Shown: positions 57,401 through 63,838, numbered from the stretch's first letter. The stretch is 64,000 nucleotides of DNA from Chitinophagaceae bacterium (GCA_027489035.1 JAIYAN010000004.1:1-64000); one strand, 5' to 3'. The notes: generated from the letters alone by a model not told the origin. Program-made: numbers and translations.

Positions 57401-59733
57401 TACGTGTTAGAGGGTTGTCAAATTGTGGTGTATTTCCGGGTACAGGAAAATATTTGGCTATAGTACGTAATTTGCCAACTGTTCCAGGATTTGTAAATGG
57501 CCCAACTAATGTATGCGAATTTTATAACAACGGAACAGAAGTTACTTATTCAGTAGCGGATGTAGAATTTGCAACAGGTTATTTGTGGACTTTGCCAAAT
57601 AATGTAACCTTGGTGAGTGGACAGGGAACCAATACAATTGTGGTTCGTTTTGAAGCTGGTTTTGTGAATTCTTCATTGAAAGTACGTGCATTAAGCAATT
57701 GTAATTCAACATTAGATAGATCATTTAATATTACAGCAAATCCTTTTGCAGTACCAACTTATGTAAGCGGACCAACAAATGCATGTATGTATATAAATAC
57801 AGGTAATATGGCTACTTACGTATGTAGTAAATCAACAGGAGCACCTGCATATATTTGGACAGTACCAGCAGGGGTTACCATCATTGAACGTCCGGGAGAT
57901 TTGCCAGAAAACGATACCATTATTCGTGTATTGTTTGATGAGAATTTCGTTTCTGCAACCAGCATTCAAGTACAAACGACAGGTTGTAATACCAGTTTGG
58001 CAAGAACTATCGCCATCAGTAAAACATCGCCTACTGCGCCATCTAGTGTAACAGGATTTACAAATGTTTGTAACTATATTGGAAGTAATACTCCAGTAAG
58101 ATACTCGACAAGAAGGGTATTGAATGCATCGCAATATTTGTGGACGGTTCCAAATGATGCGCAGGTTCAGTCTTATGATGGGGATACTGCTGTTAATGTA
58201 ACGTTTAATTCGGGTTATGTAACCGGTATGATTGAAGCCAGAACAAGCAACGCTTGTGCAGTATCTTCAGCAAGAGTGTTGTCTGTATCGAGAGCATTAC
58301 CAGCAACACCATCAGATATTTCTGGCCCAACCAATTCATGTGCTTATTATGCTAATGGAACAACAGCTACTTATTCTATATCAGCTGTACAAGGTGCTAC
58401 AGGTTATGCATGGACGTTACCATCAAATGTAACTTTAGTTAGTGGGCAAAATACAACAAGCATTACGGTTAGATTTGATTCTGGATTTGCAACTTCTTCC
58501 ATAAAAGTGAAGTCGTTGAATACTTGTGCAGCATCATTAGATAAAACGTTAAGGGTAACTGCAACTCCATTTGCAGCACCTGGAACAATTACTGGTCCAA
58601 CCAATTCATGTATTTATATCAACGATGGTATTGCAACATATACCATCAGAAAAGTAGCAAATGCAACGGGTTATTTATGGACAGTTCCAACAGGGGCAAC
58701 CATCATCGATCATCCAGCTGGAACAGGTGCATTAGATACAATAATTAAAGTAACGTATACCCCTGATTTCTTATTTGGTTCATCAATAAGAGTTCAATCT
58801 ATGGGATGTGGATTAAGCAATGCAAGAACATTGGCTGTTACAGGTTCGATATCTACAACGCCAGGAAGCATAACCGGTACTTCGAATGTATGTGAGTTTA
58901 TGGAGTCATCGACAAACCCTAACGGTATCATTGCAACGTATAGAATAAGAAAAGTGAGTACGGCAAATGCTTATGCTTGGTCTGTACCAGATGAGGCAGA
59001 GATAGTTGGTCATCCAGGAGGATTAGGCGTGAATGATACTGCTATAATGGTGAAATTTGAAGATGAATTTATTGGTGGAAGCATAAAAGTAAGAAGTAGT
59101 AATTCATGTGGAAGTAGTGCTGAGCGTTCATTTACACTAACCAGAACGCAGCCATCAACACCGGGTGCTATTTCAACTACTACTTTAGGATCTTGTCCTA
59201 ATAGATCATACAGGTATTCAATAGCATCAATGCCAACCAATGCTACATCAGTAGTATGGACAGTGCCAGCAAGCGCTACAATTGTATCTCAAACTAGTTT
59301 AAGCATTACCGTTAGTTATCCATCTGGAGCAATAACGGGTTCGGTTAAAGCGCAATCATTCAACAACTGTTCAAGCAGCGATTTCCGTACACTTAGTGTT
59401 AGGTACACAGCTTGTCCAAATTCACTAGTAGGAACAACTCCAGTTGCAACAGGCAGGGTAGAGGAAGCAAAAGTAGAAGTTGTAAAACCATTAAGCTTGG
59501 GTGTTAGCGTATATCCAAACCCAACAACATCATCATTTAGAGTGAAAGTAAAAGCGGTATCAACTGAAAAGCTTCACATTAAATTGATGGATATGGCTGG
59601 TAGAATATTGAAAATATATCAGACAATGCCAGGTGAAGATTTGAATTTTGGAAACGAATTAAAAGCTGGTGTTTATATGATTGAGGTAACGCAAGGAAAT
59701 CTAAAATCGGTAGAACGATTGATGAAATTTTAA
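45424..59733 (+). CDS. Giant T9SS-exported multi-repeat surface protein (4769 aa)
   Basis: The ATG at 45424 gives a signal peptide (KNLLSLKP, ends TYAQ); ATG 45397 and a TTG at 45343 are alternatives. Domains in order: an opening TWDGGGDGTNWNSANNW module; autotransporter-type beta-strand repeats (about 283-572); MBG-type module (641-804); Gly-rich segment (923-1119); NBR1-like module; ten ~81-aa Ig-like repeats (1264-2081), one with a jelly-roll-like insert after; five ~81-aa repeats (2362-2771); a second such insert; eleven ~48-aa repeats (3136-3674); two Big-2-like; nine PKD-like domains (3835-4665); and a T9SS tail (4691-4769, VSVYPNPTTSSFRVKV). Likely cell-surface adhesin. No enzymatic motif was seen. 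Confidence 0.9.
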   Translation: MKNLLSLKPMLFACAFFVFISQATYAQKTWDGGGDGTNWNSANNWNPNGVPSSSDAVTITQGQSVVVNVNNAVCAALNLSPTGNGIATLTFNANSKLVASGTVTLGQSSNTNRRGSLVMTNGGTLECDGFALANSGSNTFTSGTGTVIFTATNTLPSTIFTTFNNLKDSIGTTTLSANITVSGSLSVSNGATLALSTFTIGSPTSLNLECGAVTGSSITGSGTLTLGGNINVVDANTGTDGADIACPVALGATRTMTVADDGTSATDLIMSGVISGSTFGITKAGAGELHLSGTNTYTGSNSINAGILKTGNTAALGTAAAGTTVSSGAVLDLNGVTPGAAEALTLNGTGISTGGALINSSGTAASYSGTVTMASASGIGTTGNITISGVVSGAFALTKYGAGELILSGTNTYTGLTTITAGTLKTGNTAALGTAAAGTTVSSGAALDLNGVTPGAAEALTLNGTGVSNGGALTNTGGNASYSGNITLGSASTIRATSSGTLTCSGTVGTGAFGLTLDGSAGTGTMSGVISTPTSLTKNGAGTWRLSGTNTYTGTTTVSAGTLVLNNTSALGANTNSFVISTGANADLISNETVGSMTLGGMGTANGTWGFTSSGATYIDATFFTNSTTGRITVSNDSRTTPTVTPTVGTYTYNGSAQGPNAATNTGTGTSYTFSYAGTGGTTYGPSSTQPTNAGTYTVTVTVAANANFNAASSSATAFTIAQANLTITANNQNKCSGTTFTFAGTEFTTSGLVGGNTVTSATLTSTGSASTATAGTYSIVPTNATGTGLANYTISYVNGTLTVNALPNISNFSIGSVTNPAPGGTSTVTINSTSLANGTYTVTYNLSGDNTATGSTASVTIASGTGTFATSALATAGYTTIAITNINTAANCNSTISSGNTATILILTEESTTITNTATTTWTAPLGVTSVNVEVWGGGGRGGSTSNNGTETGGGGGGAYARDSIIAVTAGTTYNLKVGAGSTSTLAGEDSWFNTSGTVLAKGGNSVANNSATGATGGSSTNSIGDVKWAGGNGANGSDGNNGGGGGSSAGTSTFGANGSGSNGGTAPSGGGNGGGGRTGSNGDGTAGSAPGGGGGGVRSGSSDSRTGGAGARGQVKISYKTLTYKSQFISANLGSNNWCAGETRNVTVTIKNIGTATWTDGTSGTPDINIGVKWNTNSTSWSDYNLRANANNLAPGETGTYTFTIKASNNIGGTYGTDLAAGNNNLTFDVVYEGISWFGNNGGGVGPGNTVFTSSVQTINAAPSAPTGTSAARCGTGTVDLSASGTGTIRWYNAITGGTLLTSGNSYTTPSISSTTIYYVLDSNVATGCTSTRTAVTATVNAVPSAPTGTDGVRCETGTVSLSASGTGTIKWYNASTGGTLLGSGNSFTTPSISTTTIFYAMDSISSTGCVSATRTAVTATVNAAPSAPTGTGAVRCGTGTVGLSATGTGTIKWYDASTGGTLLGSGNNFTTPSISTTTIYYALDSNNVPSCVSATRTAVTATVNAVPSAPTGTSAARCGTGTVGLSASGTGTIKWYNASTGGTLLSSGNSYTTPSISATTIYYALDSINATGCVSATRTAVTATVNAVPSAPTGTSAARCGTGTVGLSASGTGTIKWYDASTGGTLLNSGNSYTTPSISSTTIYYALDSIVATGCISATRTAVTATVNAVPSAPTGTSAARCGTGTVGLSASGTGTIRWYNALTGGTLLSSGNSYTTPSISATTIYYALDSINATGCVSASRTAVTATVNAVSSAPTGTSASRCGTGTVGLSASGTGTIKWYNASTGGTLLTSGNSYTTPSISSTTIYYVLDSNVATGCTSTRTAVTATINTVPSAPTGTSAARCGTGTVGLSATGTGTIKWYDALTGGTLLGSGNSFTTPSISSTTIYYALDSINASGCVSATRIAVTATVNAVPSAPTGTDGVRCGTGTVGLSASGTGTIRWYNALTGGTLLGSGSSFTTPSISSTTIYYALDSINATGCVSATRTAVTATVNAVPSAPTGTSAVRCGTGTVGLSASGTGTIKWYNASTGGTLLSSGNSYTTPSISSTTTYFALDSIVATGCVSATRTAVTATVNALPTAVIATASSNTLCGTGTVNLTGSASGAESDTIKLLNFEITGRTLNYVASNTSNAGTVTGNSASGDRPASSPFFTTSNTGYRVNDGTATLTTDNITGLSGYTAKKVSMRLAAFSVGQSDRGVDVEDSVSVSISLNGGSTYSNELTIDGNNNAYWAYSATGVASVTYDGNNSPTTFAPTGGGSRTSDGYSTLNINIPDTASQVRIRVRIENSSGSEAWVVDDIALTGIQMAYSWTSDPAGFTSNLKDPTNVSVTQTTTYTLTATNADGCSATDTAIVRVNTNVGITSATAASSSICSSATTTLTANGVVGTNAVVTWWTGTGGTGTNLGTGTTLTNRGPGTYFARVTGDCGTAAQASVTVSALANAGITSATAASTSVCSGSTTTLTANGVVGTNAVVTWWTGTGGTGTNLGTGTTLTNRGPGTYFARVTADCGTAVEASVTIGTKVNVGITSATAASSSICSSATTTLTANGVVGTNAVVTWWTATGGTGTNLGTGTTISRGPGTYFARVTGDCGTAVEASVTVSALVNVGITSATAATSSICSSATTTLTANGVVGTNAVVTWWSGTGGTGTNYGTGTTIDRGPGTYYARVTGDCGTAVQAIVTVSALTNAGITSATAASASICASATTTLTANGVTGLNPVVTWWTGTGGTGTNLGTGNTLTNRGPGTYYARVTADCGTAEASVTVATSATPSVVVGTPSSSDICDGASRILNASATISSTAIDTVDFNDFVTTSYTTAGSASNGGNKFAIQNSPYNPNSNTYIITNNVSGSSDGTSFMVTTAANLNGSTTTTSQLISTVYNTQGYTDLKLVFNHSYVRNNGSGTSTVEVSTDGGTNWTTVKSYSSNQGARDNFVKDSIVLNAYINQSNLRIRFNANISASFAVSWWAIDKVLLKGNFPMTPLFSWSANTASGVNGLSANAQTYLVANSTITVSPTDTTLYTLTAKDPLTGCTTSATPITVNVLSNPSAPIATGASRCSTGRVILTATVGVDETVDWYTVASGGTATATGTDVWQTPSLTATTTYYLATRNTTTGCVSVTRTPVVATINDVDTTYATVTNCVNYLWNGTTYTNSGTYTYNTTSSAGCDSTAILNLTITVPTESSVDITNCDSYIWNGTTYITSGTYTFTTTNSVGCDSIATLNLTINRSTTFTENITNCDTYTWNGTTYSNSGTYSFSTTNSVGCDSTAILNLTINRSSASPAVNITVCDAFTWNENTYTATGVYTYSTTNSAGCDSTATLNLTVKKSTTSTTVVEACDAYRWNNATYSASGIFTYTTTNSVGCDSVASLDLTIKYSTSFEFSASNCDNYLWNGVTYSASGTYSFTTTNAVGCDSVATLNLTILESSTSATTESACEQYSWNGVAYTNSGTYTYLSTNASGCTSTDTLHLTIKRATTSTTDEISCETFAWNGSVYSNTGTFTYNTTNSVGCDSVALLNLTILNGTNETIYAESCVNYFINDSLYTESGTYTQRLVNSVGCDSILTIILTINQGTFTSNTVTACDSYLWNNILYTQSGQFIVYYNNAQGCLSADTLYLTIKNSTTSSTTISACDSYSWNGEEYTASGVYTFVTTNAVNCDSTATLNLTIETAPNLDPISGLTEVCRYVNTTYTNSTANGRWSSDDTTVLQIDSITGIATAVSAGVANITYTIRTELGCTNSIALAVTVNASTLVSISGPDNVCVADSITLIGSEDGGAWSIDNASIASIESATGLLIGSVSGNVQITYTYTEPSSGCVSTGTYNVVVNALPSAPDTIFGLNELCQYVNTSDTIEYSVPLVSGISNYFWTLPVGATLVSGQNTSTIRVIFTDDLPRAGAKIYVNSVSDAGCYSGTTFLRIYKTIPYLFTLTGPNNACPLVGTETIVYYTTNISATANYYDWVVPSGATIVSGQGTYQIGVTYDTSFRSGYVRVRGLSNCGVFPGTGKYLAIVRNLPTVPGFVNGPTNVCEFYNNGTEVTYSVADVEFATGYLWTLPNNVTLVSGQGTNTIVVRFEAGFVNSSLKVRALSNCNSTLDRSFNITANPFAVPTYVSGPTNACMYINTGNMATYVCSKSTGAPAYIWTVPAGVTIIERPGDLPENDTIIRVLFDENFVSATSIQVQTTGCNTSLARTIAISKTSPTAPSSVTGFTNVCNYIGSNTPVRYSTRRVLNASQYLWTVPNDAQVQSYDGDTAVNVTFNSGYVTGMIEARTSNACAVSSARVLSVSRALPATPSDISGPTNSCAYYANGTTATYSISAVQGATGYAWTLPSNVTLVSGQNTTSITVRFDSGFATSSIKVKSLNTCAASLDKTLRVTATPFAAPGTITGPTNSCIYINDGIATYTIRKVANATGYLWTVPTGATIIDHPAGTGALDTIIKVTYTPDFLFGSSIRVQSMGCGLSNARTLAVTGSISTTPGSITGTSNVCEFMESSTNPNGIIATYRIRKVSTANAYAWSVPDEAEIVGHPGGLGVNDTAIMVKFEDEFIGGSIKVRSSNSCGSSAERSFTLTRTQPSTPGAISTTTLGSCPNRSYRYSIASMPTNATSVVWTVPASATIVSQTSLSITVSYPSGAITGSVKAQSFNNCSSSDFRTLSVRYTACPNSLVGTTPVATGRVEEAKVEVVKPLSLGVSVYPNPTTSSFRVKVKAVSTEKLHIKLMDMAGRILKIYQTMPGEDLNFGNELKAGVYMIEVTQGNLKSVERLMKF
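46340..46830 (+). repeat. Two near-identical ~120-bp direct repeats in the giant gene
   Basis: A block with GAAAATACCGCAGC, GGAACAACTGTTAGCTCAGG and GGATTTAAATGGGGT starts near 46346 and again near 46692. Few differences separate them, more similar than the surrounding protein, indicating recent duplication or gene conversion. Confidence 0.8.
48190..48780 (+). other. Gly-rich, GC-rich segment of the giant gene
   Basis: Encodes VEVWGGGGRGG and later SGGGNGGGGRTGSNGDG. It is clearly richer in G and C than the rest of the gene. The composition follows from glycine codons, though an introduced segment is possible. Antisense frames here are shadows. Confidence 0.7.
49213..51665 (+). repeat. Ten ~243-bp Ig-like repeats in the giant gene
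   Basis: Each unit encodes SAPTGT, RCGTGTVGLSASGTGTIKWY, STGGTLL, SGNSYTTPSIS and TATVNAVP. Several units differ at few bases (for example the fourth to sixth), so the array looks homogenised. Confidence 0.9.
52509..53738 (+). repeat. Five ~243-bp repeats in the giant gene
   Basis: Units encode NVGITSATAASSSIC, TTLTANGVVGTNAVVTWW, TGTNLGTGTTL and GPGTYFARVTGDCGTA. The DNA is strongly conserved between units. Confidence 0.9.
54830..56448 (+). repeat. Eleven ~147-bp repeats in the giant gene
   Basis: Units encode NCDSYIWNGTTY, SGTYTFTTTNSVGCDS and ATLNLTI. Sequence is more diverged than in the Ig-like array. Each has a conserved WN pair and two Cys. Confidence 0.9.
56926..59430 (+). repeat. 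Nine PKD-like domains in the giant gene
   Basis: Units begin with G-P-TN-C (for example GPTNVCEF, GPTNSCAY) and contain YLWTLP, VSGQGT and VRFEAGF-type segments. DNA repeats are weaker than in the upstream arrays. Confidence 0.8.
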
Positions 59734-59756
59734 AAAAATAAAATAAACCATTACAA

Positions 59757-59795
59757 AAGCACCCTAGTATGTTTAATCATGCGGGGTGTTTTTTT
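59757..59795 (+). terminator. Terminator of the giant gene
   Basis: CACCC with GTATG pairs to CATGC with GGGTG, around a TTTAAT loop, then T8. Confidence 0.75.
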
Positions 59796-59877
59796 TAGCG
59801 CGAGAAACAGAATGAGAATGAAGAAAAAAGTCAAGACTTATTATTCGCTCTCGCTCTCATTTTCGCTCTGAGTTTTC

Positions 59878-60070
59878 TTGGCACGAATGCGCGTAAACGC
59901 GATTTTTTTAACACAAAGACACGAAGGCACGAAGTTTTTTTTAAAACGAGGATGCTAAATGTTGGAAAATGCTTCTTACCTTAAACCATTAAACTATTAA
60001 ACCAGCGAAGCGATTTAAACTTTTTTAAACAAAAATGCAAATAATTGGAAAATACTTCCAACCTTTTGAA
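59878..60070. repeat. R1 dispersed repeat, full and partial copies
   Basis: AACACAAAGACACGAAGG and a T-run are followed by TACCTTAAACCATTAAAC, then ACCAGCGAAGCGATTTAAAC; a second partial unit with GGAAAATACTTCCAACC starts at 60046. The gap 59734-60124 holds the giant-gene terminator and these repeats only. Confidence 0.75.
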
Positions 60071-60140
60071 CTCATTGAACATATTGAACCTTTTGAACCA
60101 AACTTCAAAAACCTCTCAAACCTCTCAAACCTCCAACACG
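60058..60140. repeat. Inverted R2 dispersed repeat overlapping the dapB end
   Basis: On the minus strand this is GAGGTTTGAGAGG repeated, then GTTCAAAAGGTTCAATATG. It matches the plus-strand block at 15357-15447. The dapB stop TGA lies in GAGGTTTGA. Confidence 0.7.
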
Positions 60141-60841
60141 TCCCCCATACCATACACTCCCTTTTTGCCCAATAAAAATTCGGCAGCAAGTACGGCTCCG
60201 GTAGCAAAGCCAATTCGGTTGTGGGCAGTGTGTATTATTTCGATACTGTCAATAACACTGTTGTAAGAAACGATGTGTGTTCCTGGTGCTGGATCGATTC
60301 TTTTGCTGGTGATAGAAAGCGAATTGATATCCGCTGTTTCTCCCAATACCCAGTTTTTTTTATTCGGATTTAATGCTATGATATTTTCTGCTATGGTAAT
60401 TGCGGTTCCGCTTGGTGCGTCCTTTTTTGCGGTATGATGGATTTCTTCAATAGTACAATTGTATTCAGTACGATTGCTCATGAGTTGTGCTAGTTTTTTA
60501 TTCAACTCAAAAAATAAATTTACGCCTATGCTAAAATTGCTTGCATATAAAAAAGAACCATTTTTATTTTCACAATCTGATTTAATTTGATCCCAATGTT
60601 CAAGCCAACCTGTACTTCCACTAATAACCGGGACGCCTGTTTCAAAGCATTGTGTAATGTTTTTTATTGCAGCATGTGGGTTTGTAAACTCAATGGCTAC
60701 ATCGGCAATTTGTAAAGATTGATTTGTTAGTTCTTGAACATTTTCGGAACTAATTTTTAACACAATTTCATGCCCTCTTTCTACAGCAATGCCTTCAATT
60801 GCTTTTCCCATTTTACCATATCCAATCAATGCAATTTTCAA
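60125..60841 (-). CDS. dapB: 4-hydroxy-tetrahydrodipicolinate reductase
   Basis: DapB reduces the cyclic product of DapA with NAD(P)H in lysine and diaminopimelate synthesis. The 238-aa protein has the Rossmann motif GYGKMGKA (residues 7-14) and the active-site segment EIHHTAKKDAPSGTA (His135-136, Lys140). The final LEV and stop are written by a dispersed repeat. It lies 35 nt after the DUF5683 gene in a parA-parB-DUF5683-dapB cluster. This order is frequent in Bacteroidota. Confidence 0.95.
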   Translation of the reverse strand: MKIALIGYGKMGKAIEGIAVERGHEIVLKISSENVQELTNQSLQIADVAIEFTNPHAAIKNITQCFETGVPVISGSTGWLEHWDQIKSDCENKNGSFLYASNFSIGVNLFFELNKKLAQLMSNRTEYNCTIEEIHHTAKKDAPSGTAITIAENIIALNPNKKNWVLGETADINSLSITSKRIDPAPGTHIVSYNSVIDSIEIIHTAHNRIGFATGAVLAAEFLLGKKGVYGMGDVLEV

Positions 60842-60876
60842 AATAATGGATTTTTATTTTTTTATAAAAGATGCTA

Positions 60877-61446
60877 TTATTTAATGTTTAAAACGATTCC
60901 AACCCCATTGGTTTTTGCTGCTGGAAAATACCCTGCTTTTATGTGCAAACTTAAATCATCAGAAACATCAAATGATTTAAGGTGTGCATCAACAGCGGCA
61001 TCCATAACATTTAATCCCCATGAAAGAATAAAAAATAGCACACTGTAATCTACATTTTGTCTCACCTGATTTCTAAATACACGGATTCTTTCTGGTTGAT
61101 TTTTTACACTATAATAAGGCTGAATAATTTGATTGTCGTTGCTGGTGTCACCATCTGCGGCTAGTGTATAAGCGGTTCTAGCTTCTTTGAATTGTCTTAC
61201 ATTTCTAATAAAAAAGTAAGCACTGGTTCCTAATGCACCATATACCAACGGTACTTTCCATGCTTTCTTGTTTGTAATTTGTCCCCAACCAGGTATTAAA
61301 GCAGAACGTACAATTGGCTTTCTAATATTTGCTTTTAGCAAACTGTCTTTCGCGGAAATTGGTTTGGTTTGAAATTGCGCCATTATTGCATTTTCAGCAA
61401 GAAAGAAAAAAAATAAAATCCCCAATAATGATTTTATCCAATGCAT
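60877..61446 (-). CDS. DUF5683 membrane-associated protein
   Basis: A 189-aa protein with an N-terminal signal or membrane segment (residues 5-23) and IRKPIVRSALIPGWGQITN near 41-58, the DUF5683 hallmark. Two further hydrophobic stretches follow (66-84, 135-147). The function is unknown. Its ATG overlaps the parB stop by one base (TAATG), showing coupling to ParB. Confidence 0.9.
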   Translation of the reverse strand: MHWIKSLLGILFFFFLAENAIMAQFQTKPISAKDSLLKANIRKPIVRSALIPGWGQITNKKAWKVPLVYGALGTSAYFFIRNVRQFKEARTAYTLAADGDTSNDNQIIQPYYSVKNQPERIRVFRNQVRQNVDYSVLFFILSWGLNVMDAAVDAHLKSFDVSDDLSLHIKAGYFPAAKTNGVGIVLNIK

Positions 61447-62354
61447 TAACTAACGTTTATGTTTAACTTTTCAAGTAAGCTGTTGAGCTCTTCTAGTGAA
61501 TAGTACTCAAATAAGATGCTGCCCGTTCCTTTATTGCTGTGGTTTAATTTTACCTTGGTACCAAAAGTAGATGCAATATTATCTTCAATCTTTTTATAGG
61601 CATCTGGTAAAACTGTTTTTGATTTTGGTTTTGCCAATTTACCCGTGTATAATTTTCTAACCAACTCTTCCGTTTGTCTTACCGACAATTCTTTATTCTT
61701 TATTTCAGAGAAAATGAATAATTGTTTGTCGACAGCATCAACATTTACAATTGCTCTTGCATGCCCCATCGATAATACGCCACTTCTTACAGCAACTTGT
61801 ATATCTGGAGGTAATTTTAAAAGTCGTAGATAATTGGTTACGGTACTTCTGTCTTTTCCCATTCTTTCTGCAAGTTGATCTTGGGTATAATCCAAATCAT
61901 CCATTAGTCTTTTGTAACTGATGGAAATTTCAATAGCATTTAGATTTTCACGTTGAAGATTTTCTAATAATGCCAATTCTAAAATATTGTTGTCATCAGA
62001 TTGACGAACATAAACGGGGACTTCTTTTAGACCTGCAATTTTCGAGGCTCTGAATCTTCTTTCACCCGCGACGAGTCGGTATCTGCCGTTTCCTATGTCC
62101 GTAACCGTTAGTGGTTGAATTATACCATGCATTTTAATTGAAGCAGCCAATTCACTCAATGCTTCTTCATCAAAATCTTTTCTAGGTTGATTGGGATTCA
62201 CATCGATTTTGTCCAAACCAACATTACTGGTGGTTGTATTTTTTTCAATGATTTCAGGTTTTAATTGACCAGTAGTGGTTTTAAATTCTGCACTCATATT
62301 CTGCAGTAAACTTTTTATACCTAATCCCGATGCCTCTTTATTTTTTTTTTGCAT
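61446..62354 (-). CDS. parB: Chromosome-partitioning protein ParB
   Basis: ParB loads at parS and spreads in a CTP-dependent manner. The 302-aa protein has the N-terminal ParB domain with NPNQPRKDFDEE, LTVTDIGNGRYRLVAGERRFRA (split as LTVTDIGNGRYRL and AGERRFRAS), the ENLQRENLNAIE segment, and a helix-turn-helix near DQLAERMGKDRSTVTNYL. A C-terminal dimerisation part follows. No parS site was searched successfully in this window. Confidence 0.95.
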   Translation of the reverse strand: MQKKNKEASGLGIKSLLQNMSAEFKTTTGQLKPEIIEKNTTTSNVGLDKIDVNPNQPRKDFDEEALSELAASIKMHGIIQPLTVTDIGNGRYRLVAGERRFRASKIAGLKEVPVYVRQSDDNNILELALLENLQRENLNAIEISISYKRLMDDLDYTQDQLAERMGKDRSTVTNYLRLLKLPPDIQVAVRSGVLSMGHARAIVNVDAVDKQLFIFSEIKNKELSVRQTEELVRKLYTGKLAKPKSKTVLPDAYKKIEDNIASTFGTKVKLNHSNKGTGSILFEYYSLEELNSLLEKLNINVS

Positions 62355-62390
62355 TGTATAAATTTAAAAATTATGATTTAAGGAAAACGA

Positions 62391-63194
62391 TTAGTCTTCT
62401 ATTATTTTATCCGCTTGATTAATTTTTGTCATGTTGTTTTTTTGCAAAATCTCTTTTGCCAAATTAAGATAATTTACAGCACCCTTACTGTCTGAATCAT
62501 AGAGTATAACAGGTTTTCCTACACTTGGCGCTTCACTTAATTTTGAATTTCTATGAATAATGCTGCTAAAAACCATGTCTTCAAAATGGCGTCTAACTTC
62601 ACTCACCACTTGGTTACTCAATCTTAATCTACCATCATACATGGTCATCAAAATGCCTTCAATTTTTAATTCAGGGTTTAATCTATTTTGTACAATTTTA
62701 ACGGTGTTTAAAAGTTTGCCCAATCCTTCCAATGCAAAGAATTCTGTTTGAACAGGAATGACCACACTGTCCGATGCCGTTAATGCATTTACTGTAATCA
62801 ATCCAAGTGATGGAGAGCAATCAATAATCATGAAGTCATAATCATCTGCCATTGGTTCTAAAATCTTTTTTAAAACAGATTCGCGATTGGGATAATTAAT
62901 CATTTCTATTTCGGCGCCTACTAAATCAATATGAGATGGCAATAAGTCTAAATATGGGATACTTGTTTTCAACACAGATGCCTTACCTTCTGCTTCATTT
63001 ACCATGCAATCGTACAAACTCTTTGTAATATTTTGAAGATCAAAACCAACGCCTGTTGTACTATTTGCCTGAGGATCTGCATCAACCAATAAAGTTCTGT
63101 ATTCCAGAATGGCTAAGCTAGCTGCTAAATTAATCGCAGTCGTAGTTTTGCCAACCCCTCCTTTTTGATTAGATACTCCAATAATTTTTGCCAT
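62391..63194 (-). CDS. parA: ParA-family chromosome-partitioning ATPase
   Basis: A 267-aa ATPase with deviant Walker A KGGVGKTTTAINLAAS starting at residue 11. Walker A' is VDADPQANST near 38-47, and the Walker B-like segment is IIDCSPSLGLI near 122. It drives origin segregation together with ParB, which starts 36 nt downstream. A weak -7-like GATTTTTG lies about 30 nt before the ATG. Confidence 0.95.
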   Translation of the reverse strand: MAKIIGVSNQKGGVGKTTTAINLAASLAILEYRTLLVDADPQANSTTGVGFDLQNITKSLYDCMVNEAEGKASVLKTSIPYLDLLPSHIDLVGAEIEMINYPNRESVLKKILEPMADDYDFMIIDCSPSLGLITVNALTASDSVVIPVQTEFFALEGLGKLLNTVKIVQNRLNPELKIEGILMTMYDGRLRLSNQVVSEVRRHFEDMVFSSIIHRNSKLSEAPSVGKPVILYDSDSKGAVNYLNLAKEILQKNNMTKINQADKIIED

Positions 63195-63293
63195 ATTAAA
63201 TATTTCTATTGTTATTTACGCAAAAATCGGTTTTTTTTCTGTCTTCCGTTTATAAAGTTTTAAACTAAAAATTCTTTAAAAACAAATTGAACA

Positions 63294-63301
63294 TAATTTT
63301 G
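63294..63301 (+). promoter_or_regulatory. -7 element TAATTTTG upstream of the FMN reductase gene
   Basis: Exact TAnnTTTG match, 36 nt before the ATG. No TTTG is visible at -33. Confidence 0.45.
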
Positions 63302-63337
63302 TTAGTACAATAGATCGGATTAAAAAAAACAAAGCAT

Positions 63338-63838
63338 ATGATTACAATCGTTTCTGGCACAAATAGACCAGGTAGCAATACAAGCAAAATAGCTAAAGCT
63401 TATTTTCAAATTTTAAATGATTTACAGATAGATTGTAAATTTTTATCGCTTGAAACAAACACCGTACACACAAAAAACGCTGATTTTGAACGTGTAGAGA
63501 ACGAATTTCTCATTCCAGCACAAAAGTTCATTTTTGTTTTTCCAGAATACAATGGTTCTTTTCCTGGGATTTTAAAATTGATGATTGACAATTCAGACGT
63601 AAGTATGTGTTTTCATAACAAAAAAGCATTATTGACTGGGGTTGCTGCCGGACGTGCTGGTAATTTAAGGGGAATGGAACATTTTACCGGTTCTTTAATG
63701 CATATGAAAATGACCGTTCATCCCAATCGACTTCCCATTAGTTTAGTGCATAAACTCAGTTATGTTGATGATGTATTATCAGATGAAGTTACACTCGACG
63801 TTATAAAAAGCCAAATACAAGAATTCCTTACCTTTTAG
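63338..63838 (+). CDS. NADPH-dependent FMN reductase family protein
   Basis: A flavodoxin-like fold protein of 166 aa. The FMN phosphate loop is GTNRPGSNTSK (residues 7-17) and the second flavin loop PEYNGSFPGILK (69-80). A third, AAGRAGNLRG, lies near 108. The natural substrate is unknown; such proteins reduce quinones or azo dyes or act as general flavin reductases. The following gene starts 16 nt downstream and may be cotranscribed. Confidence 0.9.
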   Translation: MITIVSGTNRPGSNTSKIAKAYFQILNDLQIDCKFLSLETNTVHTKNADFERVENEFLIPAQKFIFVFPEYNGSFPGILKLMIDNSDVSMCFHNKKALLTGVAAGRAGNLRGMEHFTGSLMHMKMTVHPNRLPISLVHKLSYVDDVLSDEVTLDVIKSQIQEFLTF

